NCBI RefSeq assembly: GCF_000003855.2
Contig: NW_003101675.1
Location: forward strand, 1,227,584 to 1,291,583
Reading direction: 5' to 3'
Origin: Blastomyces gilchristii SLH14081
Taxonomy: Eukaryota; Ascomycota; Eurotiomycetes; Onygenales; Ajellomycetaceae
DNA length: 64,000 bases
In this document: positions 9,839 through 23,525 of the stretch, in pieces
Numbering within the stretch: the first letter of the stretch is position 1
Layout: each line of letters opens with the position of its first letter
Program-made: the position numbers and the translations under genes
The notes under the pieces: model-generated
What the model saw: only the letters and a program-made list of their open reading frames with translations
What the model was told of the DNA's origin: nothing
Databases searched by the model: none

Positions 9839-12300
9839 ATGTTTAAAAACTAGTGAGAAGCACAGGCTTCTTCAGAGTGTGATAATTCCATTTACAAAGT
9901 AATTCATAGTTATCATGTCAGAGTGGTTCTAAAATGTCTCAAAAGATAGTGTATGAAGAAGTGATGAGCAGAAGAGCATCTGATTAATACTACTCTGCTT
10001 GTTGAGAGAAAACTTCATACTCAGACAAATGTCATGTATATAAATGAATGAGATGTGAGAAAGGAAATGCAAGCAGTGAACCAGATTTAAAGAAGACTGC
10101 TCTTTACTCAGAAGAATAAAAGAGAGATGATCATCACTGAAGTTATATAATGATGACAGGAAATTGAAATCAGAAATCATATAACAATATAATTATATAA
10201 CAATAGACATTGTATGATCAATGAGAAATTACTGCAATGAATATCTTCTCTTGTCAATATAAACACTCTTCTCTGCTATCTCAATCAGAAGATATGCAGA
10301 ACCTCTCAGAGAGTTTACTCAAAGTAGTAAGAAAAGCAGCTGAGACTGCTGAACTGAAAGTGAAACTTCATACATATATGAGAATTCTAAATGAGATTAA
10401 GGCCTTGCATACACAGTGACAGGCTGAGACAGAAGCTAAGCAACAATTGATATTCACTGTGAATCAAGAATTCACTATAAAGAGCTTCACTGATACAATT
10501 ATTATTATCAATAAAAATAGAAAAAACCAGGTTATAGATCTGTAACAGAAGATAAAATATTTATATAGATAGATAATTATACTGAATCTGAAGATCTCAC
10601 TATAATTATTCATAATCTCTTCAGAAGTATACATATCATCTGAAACTGCAGCACATGATGAGAATTCAAGTATGAAATATATCAAGTCAGAAGATCTGTT
10701 GAAACTATCAAGTTTTAATAATAACTGAAAAAATAATGCTGCAATCAGCTGACTAAGTCAGATATAATCATATTATTGAATTAAATGTGAACTTATAGAC
10801 AGACAGTTAACAGAATTTCAACAAGTCTTAAGATCTGTTATATTTCTACACAGAAAAGTGAAGTTATTATAAATAACTGATGAAAAGATGAATCTTATAG
10901 ATCTAAAACAATATTCATTCTTATAAATATGAAATGAGTTTTTCAAATGAATCTTATATAACTTTGAGAAAGTGAATATATGAGATAACTATTATAAATA
11001 CTTCACTGAGTGTAGATAAGTAAGTGATCTTATATCATACTTTATATACTTCAGCTTATACTATCTTATATTGAATAAAGGGCTCTTAATATCTTTCTAT
11101 TTATAGATCTTCATTCATAGTCTTACACTCAAGTTAAGAGTGAAATGAAAATGCTTAATCTTACAATCAGATACAGTGAAAGAAGTATATGATATTTCTA
11201 TTATACAGGAATAAGTGAGTCAATTGTAGACTGGCCGCCGGGACCATGAATTTCACATTTGATCCCATTTGGTCTGGTCCCATACATTTCTTGGCGTGAA
11301 TCCCGCTGGGACTAGTCATCAAAAAAACATGCAAAGTAACTATATATCAGATCTTAAAATGAAATCATGACTTGAAAAAAATGAGAAAGTGATCTCATTT
11401 GATTCTATTTAGTCTCATTCTTGGCATAAAGTTACTATTTTTCGACATTTTAAGGTTTTTTTTAGACTATTTTCAATTTTTTAAAAAGTAACGCTTTTTG
11501 GTAACACTCAAATGAGATTTAAAGTCATTTAAAGCAATAAAAATAATTTAAATTGAGAAGTGGAAATCATGGTCTCATTTGAAAAATGTGACAAGAGTAG
11601 ACAGTAAGTTTCACTGAGACAGTATGAGACTACTATCTAATGTTAAAACCGTGTAATGGGATCAGTCGAATTGGTAATGAGACTATCAAAAAATCTGGTC
11701 CTGGTCCCAGACACGGTCACACGGTCAGTCTAGTCAATTGTAACAGAAAATACTGTAATTGAGTATATCTCAGTGAAGAATGAGTAATCAGACTTCTATG
11801 ATATAAGTTACATATCTGAATATAATGAATCTAGATTTGAATGTCATTGCTAAAGCACTGAATTCTCTGAAAAAGAGATTCTCTAAGTGAAAATCTTGAT
11901 ATTGTGAGTATCAAGCTTGCTTCAACTGTGAATATTAAAATCATGATGTAAAGAATTACACACAGCATGTATAGTCAAGAAGAGCAAGAGAGTTAAAAAA
12001 CTAGCAGAATCAGTGAGCTTGAAGACACTCACTGATATTTTATGAAAAGTCTTCAAAGTGAAAGAGATACTTACATTAGATGATTCTCTGAATTCTGTAA
12101 ATATTAAGAGAAAGCAGACTTCTGAATGAGATGTGAGTGAGAATAAAGAAGTGAATACTCATCTCAATGTATTGAGATCTGAAATGTTAATATATAGAGA
12201 ATACTTGAATAAGAATTAAGAGATAGCTGCAAAAGTATTAGCAGATATAGAAGCTTTTATACAATATATTGATAATTATATAATCTGAAGACTAAAAGAG
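9839..12300 (+). pseudogene. A1 gag region
   Basis: ATG at 9839 lies 10 bp after the LTR, and the frame corresponds to MSKNW at 51585 in A2. The reading is full of stops of the kind made by C-to-T change in CAA, CAG, CGA and TGG codons. A zinc knuckle is recognisable near 11890-11960 as ACFNCEY-x-NHDVKNYTQH, with one Cys changed to Tyr (A2 keeps C). MITE M2 splits the gag at 11227. As gag it would have formed the particle and bound RNA; this copy cannot. Confidence 0.65.
11227..11732 (+). mobile_element. hAT-like MITE, copy M2
   Basis: 506 bp, ends TAGACTGGCCG and CGGTCAGTCTA (terminal inverted repeats), with a perfect 8-bp TSD GTCAATTG at 11219-11226 and 11733-11740. It codes for nothing. 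The 8-bp TSD and TAGNCTG ends suggest mobilisation by a hAT transposase elsewhere. Confidence 0.9.
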
Positions 12301-15300
12301 ATCTGTCAATTGAAGAATTTCTGATATATAAGATTATCTGATAACTGATATTTAGTAATACCTGCAAGAGTAAGAGTTCTCTTACACTTCAGAGAATAAT
12401 CTTACTATATTTAAGTGTGAGAGCTGCAGAATGTGAAATACAATCTTATTCTCAGACTTGATTGATTTCAAAGATTCAATCTGCAGATTCAATGATGTAT
12501 GTGTTATATACAGTTAACTGATAGAAAGAAAACAGTTCATACAATTCTATTAACTGATATGAGAAGAACATTTTACATTTCTGATATAGAAGAGTTAAAT
12601 CTGCTTATACATTAATAAGTAAAGAGAATAATTCACAAGATCTTATCTAAAAGCATTCTGTATGTCATACAGAACCTGAAAGTGAAGAAAATCAAGATAA
12701 AAAATATACAGAAGAACAAGTATATGAAGAAACTTCTAAAGAAGTATGAAAAGATCTTCTGAACAGATCTTTCACTCAAATTACTGTCAGAATGAGGATG
12801 CATATATAAGATTAACATGAGAGATATGAAATCAGTCAATCAAAATGCATATCCCCTGTTACAAACACATCTTGAAAAACAGAAGTGTCAGATCACAGAC
12901 CTTCTAGAATGTAATCTTACATAATTCTCATCAAGCATATGAGGCTTCTCAGTTCTATTTGTGAAAAAGACAGATGAGAAGTGATGAATGTGTATCAATT
13001 ATCAAGCACTCAATAAGCTTACAATCAAGAACAGATACTTATTATCACAGATTCAACAACAGTTGAATACAGTTGAAAATGCCTGATATCTATTGAAGAT
13101 TAATCTTCTCTCAGAAAATTAACAGATTCATGTAGATGAACTATTAGTACTGTAAACCACATTTAATATATAATATGAGAAGTTCAAATTTCAGATAATA
13201 TCATTCAGTCTGATAAATGCACTTATTATCTTTCAAATAATGATGAATACAGTTCTTCATAAATAGAATGAAATCTCATATCTTGTATATCTGAATGATA
13301 TTCTAGTCTTCTCAAACTTATACAATAAATATCTGAAGCATCTCAATGAAATGCTTACAACTCTGACAGAGTATAAGCTCTATATCAAATCAACAAAGTG
13401 TGGATTTAAAATAGAAGAGTTGAAGTTCATAGAATATATAGTGAATGATGACTGTATACACCTCATTTCAGAGAAATTGAATGTCATAGCAAATTAACTG
13501 CAGTCAAGAAATATATATCATGTACAATAGTTTCTTGAATTGATCTCATATTACTTCAGATTCATCAAGAATTTTACATGAATATCTGCATCACTCTCAG
13601 ATCTCTTAAGAGAAATGAATACAAATCTGTGAAAGAAGAAGTTTTATTCAATTATTTAAAATATCATGTGTGAAGAGGTCTTTCTCACACTGAGAGAATG
13701 TGTGATAATATTCTCAGTGCTTATTCAATCAGATTGTAATAAACTCTTCTACATTGAGACAGATGCATCTGAATGAGCTATCAGAGACACTCTTCTACAA
13801 ATAAGTAAAAATGACAAGCTGTATCTGATGATATATGATGATAGAAAACTATCAGACACTGAGCTTAATTATTCAGTGTATGAAAAGAAATTACTAGTGA
13901 TTAAACACATGCTAGTGTTATGAGATAGATATATCAACAATAGATATGCAATATCAGTGATCACAGATTATGAAATTCTTATCTATCTATAATTAATAAT
14001 AAAATCTTTTAAATATTTAGTACATTGAATCTCAGAGTTTCAAGTGTACAATCTTCATATTAAATACTGAAAGAGATTAGATGCTGTGATATCTGATATA
14101 ATTAGTCATAGATCTGATTTCATGAGTGAGAATTCTGTAATTTAGATATAAGAAAAGTTCATGTTAAACACACTGAGAGAATGCAAGAAATCAGAATAAG
14201 TGAACACAATGATCTCTCACTTGAAGAATGATAAGATATCAGATAACAAGTATCTTGTAAAAGTGATAGAAGAGATGCTTCTGAACTTCAAGCTGAGAAA
14301 ATTGAAAAATGATATTATACTTTATCATAATCTAGAATATGTAGAAGCTCTCTATCTAGAACATTTATTTAGACATAACTTAATAACTCACATGCACAAG
14401 GAATTCAGTCACTTAGAAAGCTCTGAACTCATGAGTGTACTTGAATCAAGAGTGTACTGATCAAGCATGACTGAGAACATTCAGATATACACTTACAAGT
14501 ATCTGAATTATCAGATTATGAAAGAATCTAAGAAAGAGTTAGAACATAAGAAAGCATAATATTAGATGAAATATATAATACAATCATTTAAACAATGAGA
14601 GATGAATCTCATAGATATATTACTGTGAATGTCAAATGAAAATTATTGAATAATCACTGCTATTGACTATACTACTGACTGATCAGTCATGAAAGCAGTT
14701 TCAGAGACAACAGAGAAGATGATAATAAAGTTTCTATATAATGAGATCTATGTCAACAATGAAATACTGTATGAGATTCTAACTAATAATGATGTGAATC
14801 TCATAGAAGAAGTGATAAGGCATTTCATGAGCCAATTACAGACAAGATATCATAGAACAACATCATATCATCTGCAGATAAACAGAAAGATGAAACACTT
14901 GAATAAAATCTTGAGCAACATGCTAATAAAATATCTAGTGAGCAAGCCTACATAACTATGAGATGAATATCTCAGTCAGATACTATTAGTTATATGAATT
15001 CAGCAGCATGCAGTCTTCAAGCATTCATCATTCTATCTATTGTATGAACTGCATCCGCGCATTCTGAAGAATGCTTTGAAAAAGGTAAAGAAGAGAACAG
15101 CAGTTGCAGATACAACAGTCACAGATGCAGCAGAAACAGTAGTTACAGATGCAGCAGTAGCAGTTACAGACACAGCAGTCACAGACACAGAACCAAGATT
15201 GAAAGAGATAAGTCACATACATGTAAAAGCTAATAAGTTACTTCTGAACGGAGTAATTCAATTGAAAGGAATACAAGACTCACTAGTTAAGAAATCAAGT

Positions 15301-15600
15301 CTCAAGATGAGAATGTAAGTTCTTGTATATAATGAGAGTTCTGAGAAGTTTCAATCTAGATTATTTAAGCTCTATAAAATACTCAAATCACATTCTCTGA
15401 GAACATACACATTGAAGAAATCAGAGAGACAGATCTTACACAACTTAATAAATGATTTACATCTTATAAAGATGAAGATGAAAGACCTGAGTGAATTATA
15501 ATTATTCACAACACTATCATCAGTGTTGAAAAAGAAGAGAGTTATAATTAAAAAGTCTTGTGAAGTAAGAGAAATTATAGACACTTATAAATCAGATGAT
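12300..15600 (+). pseudogene. A1 pol (protease, RT, RNase H, integrase)
   Basis: Order of recognisable blocks: RT with FVKKTDEK, INYQALNKLTIKNRY and YLNDILVFSN (YxDD box, one D changed to N; A2 keeps YLDD) around 12950-13330; RNase H with FYIETDASE and LNYSVYEKKLLVIKH around 13750-13920; integrase zinc-binding part with EHLFRHNLITHMHKEFSHLE near 14350 and core AIDYTTD (14655) and YNEIYVNNEILYEILTNND (14740). After YELHPRI (15040) comes a Thr/Ala/Asp repeat and then a GPY/F-like end with LFKLYKILKSHSL. Dozens of stops make it inactive. The frame order PR-RT-RH-IN is that of Ty3/gypsy. Confidence 0.85.
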
Positions 15601-15851
15601 CTTACTTATTTCAATCTTTTCATAATTATAAGAAAAGAATAAGAAGTAATGAAGAAATCAGATAAAAATCACACTTTAATAAGTAATAAGACTGTAGCTG
15701 ATTATATGATAACACAATGCAGATAGCAGATGCAATGCAGTAAAGAGTGATCTCAGAGTGACAGATTTACATGTGAATCAGATTACAGAAGAAAAAGAAA
15801 TTCAGAGTTGAATTCAACTGTTTATATCAGTTCAATCACAGAGACAACAGA

Positions 15852-16108
15852 TGTAAGAAATCCCACTCCTCGCGGATCCTTTACCTCTATTCCTATCTCT
15901 CATGTAATCAATAGGGTTAGCGGCCCTTGGCTACACACAACTATATAGACTGAAGTTCGCGAATACTATTTACAACTCAGCTTGAATACTATTATACATT
16001 TAATCTCTACATTTATCTTTCTATCATGAATACTTCTAGAAGTTAACAGTATATATCACATCAAGCTGCAAACATCTGAATAATTGTCTGTGAGTACTTA
16101 TTCTTATA
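15852..16108 (+). repeat. B 5' LTR
   Basis: 257 bp, TGTAAGAAATC... to ...TATTCTTATA. Differences from the 3' LTR are mostly C/T and G/A, many at CpG or CpC sites. Confidence 0.9.
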
Positions 16109-16140
16109 TTTCAAGCTCAGTCAGTCAGCAATCACCTGTT

Positions 16141-19100
16141 ATGACTAAAAGAACTAGAAACTTATATACTTTAATCTCTGTGAACTGTACTGCAGGCATT
16201 CAGAAGCAGTTATCTGAATTATGAATAATCTCTGTAAAAGAAGTTTCAGAGAACTTATCAATCACTTATAAGATATCATTCTCTACATCAGTGACAGAGA
16301 AATTCTTTAAATTCACAAATAAATCAATCTCAGTGAAGAACATTCTTGAGCATCTTTCACAGAATCAAGCTATTTTTCTACAAGAAATACTTACTGTCTG
16401 TAAACACTCTCAAACTACATCTCTAGATATAATCTTCAGAGATACTTATAAACTGAAAAGAAACTTTCTTAAGCTGTAATTACTTAAGATTACTTATCAA
16501 ATCATAATCTATAAAAGCTTTTACAAGTTTGTATTTGAAATTGACTTATAAGTCTGACTATATAATATAAAAGATAAAGAAGCTGTTATCTATATAATGA
16601 CAGATCTCTACTATACTGAAGTCAAGAACTGACTGAATCATCTAGAGAATAATTATAAGAGATCTCACTAGTCTGTTCTTAAGATCTATCTAGAGAATAA
16701 GTTGAGAGACTTTATAAGTCAGACAGAGAACATCTGAGCTGTAATTATTAATATTAGAAAAAGAGATAAGAAATCTGATGAAGACTACTCACAGTACTTT
16801 ATAGAATTATAATATGAATTAAGATCTGTGAAAACAGAGCTCTGAAATAAGATCTGAATGATGATATTTATAAAGAGACTGAATAAAGATATATAGAATA
16901 AGCTCATTAAGTAAGACTTTAAGTTATTGACTCTGAAGAAACTGATAACTCTTATTTATTATTTACAGATCACTGTGAGAGTTACAGATCTGTAGAGAAT
17001 AAATTATTAATCAGCTCTACAAGAGTCAGAATAACAGAGAACAGATTTATTAGAAAAAGATGCTAAGATATAGAGAGATTTATATCTAACTACTAAGCAG
17101 AGAGAGAGAGCTTCATAAGCTTCTGTAAATAAAGTGTATAATAGAGAGATTAAGAAAAAGAAACTCTGCTTCATTTATTCTAAATCAGAATATCTTCACA
17201 CAAACTGTCTCAATAAATTAAAATAGAAATTTGAGAAGTTATAGACAGAGTCAGTAACAGTCTTCTTAAGAGTCTTAAAGCTGACATCTGAATCTGTTAC
17301 TCTCTCAATGAAAATACTTGCTCATGAGAAGAGACTGCACTGCAGTACTACTATCTCACAAGTATGAAAAGTATTGATAAACTCAGAATCTCAGATCACT
17401 ATAGTGTCTCTAAAGCTTGTAAAGTGAATGAGCTGAATGATGAAAACTGAGAATCTGCTCTTATAATAAGCAGAGTGTGAGAACTCAGATCTGAGAACTG
17501 AGAGACTCATAAGAGTCATCTTTGAATTGTAAGATCTCTTCAGAATCTGAAGAAGATTTACAGAAACTATGATTATCACAGATATTATAGATAACATGTA
17601 CTTAAGACTTGTATAACTTTAAAGACATAATCTGTATATAGCTGTTTATAAGTCAGGTTTATACTTCTGATGAGTGTTGACAGACTCACTTATAAAGATA
17701 GAATCAGTTAATACTGTAGAGTTAATTAGAGAAGATAAGCTCATCTATATAATAACTTTATAAATGTCTGAGAACTTTATAGTCATGAAAACTGAGCTTC
17801 AGATATTGAAGAAATACTGAGATCTTACAGAGATATTCAGTTTAGCAAAGACAGCTGAGCTTTCTTCTTATTATAAGAAGCATCTGATAATAGATTTAAT
17901 AGAAGAGTAGAAACTCTTCTAAGAACTAATTTATAAGCTCTCTTATTATGAGACAGAGATCTTACAGGCCTATATAAAGAAGAATCTGAAGAATAACTTT
18001 ATTCAATCTTCACAGATCTCTGCAGAAGACTCTGTAATATTCATAAAGAAGAAGAATAAAGATCTCAGATTGTATATAGACTACTGTGATCTGAACTTCA
18101 AGATAATAAAGAATTACTACTCTCTGTCTCTGATTGAGAATGTAATCAATCATCTCACAGAAGCTGTCATATTCATATAACTGAATATAATCAATATATA
18201 TACACAGCTGTGAATACAGTCTGAGAATAAATGAAAGACTGTCTTTAGAACTGCACTGAGATTATTTAAATATCTAGTGATATCTTTTAATTTGACTAAT
18301 ATCTCTGTAACATTTCAGTCTTTTATTAATAAAATACTTTATATATATCTGAATGTCTTTATAATAATATATCTGAATGATGTGATGATATACTTTATAA
18401 AGAAGAAAGAACATACTGAGCATGTATAAAGTGTATTGAAGGTCTTAGATAAGACAGAACTGTATATTAAGCTTATAAAGTATAACTTCAGTGTCTATCA
18501 GATTAAGTTTCTAGAATATATAATTATCACAGATGATATTCAGATGAAATCTTTACAGATTGAGACTATTCTATTGTAACTGAAGTTAACTAGTATTCAT
18601 GAAATTCAGATCTTTCTGAACTTTATGAATTTCTATAGACAGTTTATCTTTATATTCATAAGAATCTTCTTAGCTCTTACAGACATGCTGAAGAGTGAAA
18701 ATAAGAAGAAGTTATTCTATAAATAGAGAATGAAAAGATTATTAAGAAGAAAGAGCTGTAAGAACTTTCTTACTTCAGAAGCTCATAAAATCTTTATAAG
18801 ATTAAAATAGATATTCACAGACACAGTGATACTATTTTACTTTAATCTCTTACTCTTAATCAGATTGAAGACAGATGTTTTCTTCTTTACAATTTCAGAA
18901 ATAGTCTCATAACTATAGTTAAATAAGAACTGAGTTTCAGTGATCTTTTTCTCACAGAAGATGCAATCTATAGAGATCAACTATGATATTCATGATTAGA
19001 AGCTTCTTATAATAGTGAAATTCTTTCATTACTGATATTACTACTTTGAAAGCCTTGTGACAGTGTTTACTGTTAGAACTGATTATAATAGCTTATAATA

Positions 19101-21003
19101 GTTTGCTTCAATTAAGAAACTCTTATAATAGCAGATTTACTGAGCTTAGAGACTGAGTGAGTTCTGATTCAAGATAGAATATATTAAGAGAACTAAGAAC
19201 TCAGCAGACAGACTCTCTTACAGATCAGATTATATTAAGAAGATCAGAGTGACAGACACAGAGAGACTAGAGAAGACAGAAAAGCTTTATAAGATACTCA
19301 GACTGAGTGTTATAAAGAGATTGACTGAAGAGTCTCTCAATCTCTTATAAGAGAAGAAAGAGAAGAAAGAGAAGAAGTCTGTATAACTACTCTTTATAAC
19401 ACTAAGAGTCAACACTCTGAAGATCTCTGTGAGAATTCTTGAAGAGAATATCTATAATCTGAAGAATTTACAGGCTTTGAGAAGCATTATAGAAGACCTG
19501 ATATAAGAGAAAACAGAGTATAAGTCTTTGTAAGATCTTCTATTCAGATTGTCTGAACTGCAACTGAAGAATGAATATACTCAGTATATTCAGAAACTGC
19601 TCACAGTAGAGATTAATTCTGCAGAAATAAAGAATTAAAGAGACTTAAATAATCTGTTATAAAGACAGAGTCAGATTTATATATCTGTGAATGAGTTTCT
19701 ATGTATAGAACTTATTAAAAGATATCATAACTCTTCTCTAATGAGTCATTTTACAGATACTAGAACTTATAAGTTATTTATAAGAAAATACTTCTAATCA
19801 AAGATATAAGAACTTGTGAAGAAGATAGTGAATTCTTATACTATTTATCAGAATTCACAGATAGTGTAGTTCAGATTATATAAAGAACTTACTTCTCTAC
19901 TCATCTTACATGAACCTTGAAAACAGCTAGAAATAAACACTCTTGTAAGTCTCTCTGAAAGTAAGAATATATATAATATCTGTTTTAACAGTGTGCTGAT
20001 AATAGTGAATTATTTTATCAAGATAACACACTTTATACTCATCTGTAAGACCTTAAAGTCAAAGAATTTAGCTTATATTTTTATTCACAATGTGATTCAG
20101 TTGTATGAATTATCTATAAATATTGTCTCAGATAGAGAATTAATCTTCACAGAGAAGTTCTGATCTGATCTGATAACTATACTGAAGATCTCATAAGATC
20201 TAAGCACAGCTTTTTTATTAACAGATAGATGATCAGATAGAATATCTGATAAGTATATTGAAACAGTATCTGCAGTGCTTTGTTAATTACAATCAAGATA
20301 ACTGAGTGCATTGATTATTATTTACAGAGTTTATATATAATAACTTAAAACATGTTAGCACAGAAAAAACCCTCTTTGAAATACTTACTGAGACTCATTC
20401 ACAGATAACCTTGATAAACTTATGAGAGTATACTATAGAGTGTGATAATATCTGTGAATAAGCTGAGAGAATTCAGAAGATTCAGGAGACAGTCTGTTAA
20501 TTCTTAAGAAAGACTCAAGAGTATCAGAAGAGATACTATGACTTTAAGTATATTATAAAAAGTTTTAAGAAAGATGATAGAGTCTGACTGAGTCTAGAAA
20601 ATATTATTATATGAAGATCTAGTAAGAAGCTGAATCTCTTATAGATAGAGTCTTATACAATTATAAAGAAAGTTAGCTCACAGTTCTACAGATTAAAACT
20701 ATCATCTGAGTTACAGATATACAATGTTTTTTATATCTCTTTACTCTGTGAATATAAGAAATTCTTAGAAGAAAACTCTATGACTCATCACTCTGTTCAT
20801 AAAGTACTAGAGAGTAAAAGAGAATATTAGATCAAAGAAATTATTAACTTAGAGAAGTAAGATTTTAAGCTCTGATTCAAGATTCAGTGATAAGAGTATT
20901 CTGATAAGATAAATAAATTCATTTAAGAATTATCTGAGCAGATAAGACATCTGTGAAAGCTGAGATATAACTTTCATATTATAAATTCTGATAAGTCAGA
21001 ATA
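16141..21003 (+). pseudogene. B gag-pol (CCHC, RT, RNase H, integrase, chromodomain-like end)
   Basis: ATG at 16141 (MTKRTRNLYTL). A degraded CCHC knuckle CFIYSKSEYLHTNC lies near 17170, with the second Cys changed. RT: FIKKKNKDLRLYIDYCDLN at 18045 and IIYLNDVMIYF (Y-x-D-D with D changed to N) near 18365. RNase H near 18860-19200. Integrase: KITHFILICKTL (20020), NIVSDRELIFTEKF (20120) and the following STAFLLTD block. Near 20790-21000 the reading HSVHKVLESK...LWFKIQ...EYSD...NKFI resembles an integrase-terminal chromodomain, which in chromoviruses directs insertion to heterochromatin. About 1.8 kb between that end and the 3' LTR has no recognised coding content. Stops throughout. Confidence 0.8.
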
Positions 21004-22853
21004 ATGCAGTCTTCACTAAGAACCTGATTATAATAAAGATATTAACACTGTTATTTATAAACTCTAGTCTATAAGATAATGAGTTTCTACTGAGATGAAC
21101 AGTCTGTGATGTATATAAAGAAAAGAAGAAATCATGTTCTTATTAAAGTTAAAAAACAAGATAACAGAAACAGAACTGTGCACACAATTTAGAGATTAAT
21201 AAAGAAAAAACAAAGAAAATTCACACTTATATTTACATTCTCATATTCACAACACTCAATCTCTTCACAACTATTAATTTCTCTCTTTAAAGAAGTAGAG
21301 AGTATTATACCTGCAGTATAGACAATTGTTGTATTTGATACAAAGACTGTTAGAAATGCACAGACTTCAGAGAAGTCAGATATCAGAGCACATGCAGTTG
21401 CAGCAGAGTCTTGAGAACTGGCTATCTACATGTGTGACTAGATACTTCTTATAAAGCTGTGTCTGCTTTCTCAGTTATGCTGAAGTATTCAGTCTGAAAA
21501 TAATTGAGATATAGAGAGAAGACTCATCTGTTCAGATCAATTTCTATCACAAATTCATGACATTCACATTGTCTTAATTATTCAGATTTTGTGAGTATCT
21601 GAGAACTTATCTCTTATTAATAATGAGATTGCAGAAATGCACTTCAGCGTGAGAATCATTGATAGAAAACCTAGACATATTTGCATATGCCTGGTCAGAG
21701 ATTGTGTGAGTAGAGAGAGAGTGATTATAGGTCTGCAGAACTGTAGAAGACACTGATAACATCAGAAGCTTTATAAGAACTGTCAGCTAGAGTCTGTAAG
21801 AAATTACTTATAAGAAGACTTATAGTAAAGAGCAGAACTGCACTGCTTAAAGTCAGAGACTGATCTGAGAAAGACATGAGATTGACTGCTGATCTGAAGA
21901 TTGAGTGCAGTGACAGAGCTGGAAGAAGTAAAGACACTGTCATGAATGATAGTGTCTCTGCTTTATCAGTCAGTAAAAAGTGATTAGAGAAGTTACAGAG
22001 ATGTTCATGAGAAGCTCAGCAGTAGTCAGATATTGTTTATAAAGATATTGAAATTAGAAAAATTTTTATTCTTAGAAAGTTCTTGAATCAATATATAGAT
22101 ATTGTCAGAAACACTCTCTCTCTATTATCTGAGTGAAAACACTTCACAGATGAATGAGAATACTCATAGTTTATAAGAATAAAAGTTATTATAGAAAAAG
22201 AGAAAAGAAGATAAGATTTCACAGACAGATCTGAGATATTTATACTACTCTAGAGAGATTTACTTACACTATGAGTGATTCTGTAGAATAGTCAGATCAC
22301 TCTGATAAATAAAGAATAATTATGAATTACAGATGTGAATCTTTCTATATAACTATAAAGAGTGATTACAGACTGCAGATATCTTGATTCTACAATTCTA
22401 CAGAGTTAGTGAAAGAATAAAAAATTTCTCACAATTTCATAGTGTCAAAGAACAATGATTTATAAGAATAAGTGAAAGATTAACTCATGAATACTTCTCT
22501 TTGATGAGAATGATCTTACAGAGAGTGATTCATCTCTAAGATAAATCTGTATAATGATCACATAAGAATCTCATGAAAATAATTAAGAGTCAACTGAAAC
22601 TCTTCTATATAGAAGATGTGAGATGAATCTGTATAATAGTTAAAGAAGAATCTGTAAACTATAAAGAATCTCACAGAATAAGAAACTAAGTGACAGACTC
22701 TTTTCTCTTCACAGTAATAAGAGATTTTTCCTCACTAAGATTTTTTTTATAGATATGAAGAATTTTTAGTGAGTATCACTGCAGTGCTGAGCTGATTCTA
22801 TGAAGTCACTCAGTGAAAGACTTCACAGATAAAGTCTTAGAGAAGAAAGAGTA
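21004..22853. other. post-pol region of element B, no recognised gene
   Basis: AT-rich, no RNase H or env-like block. Between about 22490 and 22680 related segments recur with 'gatgaatctgtataat' cores; their counterparts occur in the B fragment at 62250-62480. Short open frames on the minus strand (e.g. 21725-21943) show no motif. Confidence 0.5.
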
Positions 22854-23110
22854 TGTAAGAAATCTCACTTCTTACAGATTCTTTACTTCTATTTCTATCT
22901 CTTACATAATCAATAGAGTTAGCAGCCCTTGACTACACATAACTATATAGACTGAATTTCATGAATACTATTTATAACTTAGTTTGAATGCTATTATACA
23001 TTTGATCTCTACATTTATCTTTCTACTGTGAATACTTCTAGTAGTTAACAGTACATATCACGCCAAGCTGCAAACACCCGAATAATCGCCTGTGAGTACT
23101 TATTCTTACA
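22854..23110 (+). repeat. B 3' LTR
   Basis: 257 bp, TGTAAGAAATCTCAC... to ...ACTTATTCTTACA, followed by TSD ACAGA. Confidence 0.9.
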
Positions 23111-23525
23111 ACAGAGAATAAAGCATCTGAAACATTTATAAATACATGAGATTAAGTCATCTCAACTTCTGAGAACACTCAGAGATTAGATGAGATTAGT
23201 TTTAATGAGTTGTTCACTGTAGTGATCTGAGTAGATGAAGAGAGACAGTATAATGCATGAGACAGAATTATAAAAGGCGAAAGCTGCTGAATCTAGTCAC
23301 TGAACACTGTATCATATAGAGGTTGTGTAAGAGTAGTAGCTAGCAGACAAAGAAAAAAGTGTAAGAAAAGAGAAGAAATAATGAATTGATTATCAACTGT
23401 AAGAGTCAGTTACAAAAGACAAATGTTATCATACATCTCATTCATTTTCATACATTACATGTTTAATCTATTTTCAACACCACATCATCTGAAAGGAAAA
23501 ATGCTAAAAATGTCAAAAACAAAGA

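Larger units (their letters stand above)
15852..23110 (+). mobile_element. Ty3/gypsy chromovirus-like element B, nested in A1
   Basis: 7259 bp with 257-bp LTRs and a perfect 5-bp TSD ACAGA (15847-15851, 23111-23115). The matching uninterrupted site is visible in A2 near 46105, with a single ACAGA, confirming the insertion. Purine run AGAGAAGAAAGAG precedes the 3' LTR. The internal part is strongly mutated while the LTRs keep some CpG. Confidence 0.92.

Noticed and set aside
15037..15222. Cys-rich minus-strand frame
   Set aside because: Antisense of the Thr/Ala/Asp repeat in A1 integrase; Cys arises from reading ACA/GCA repeats backwards, and A2 does not keep it.
21725..21943. possible antisense ORF in element B like that of A
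   Set aside because: A single 72-codon frame, no Cys pairs, no second copy with the frame kept in this window.
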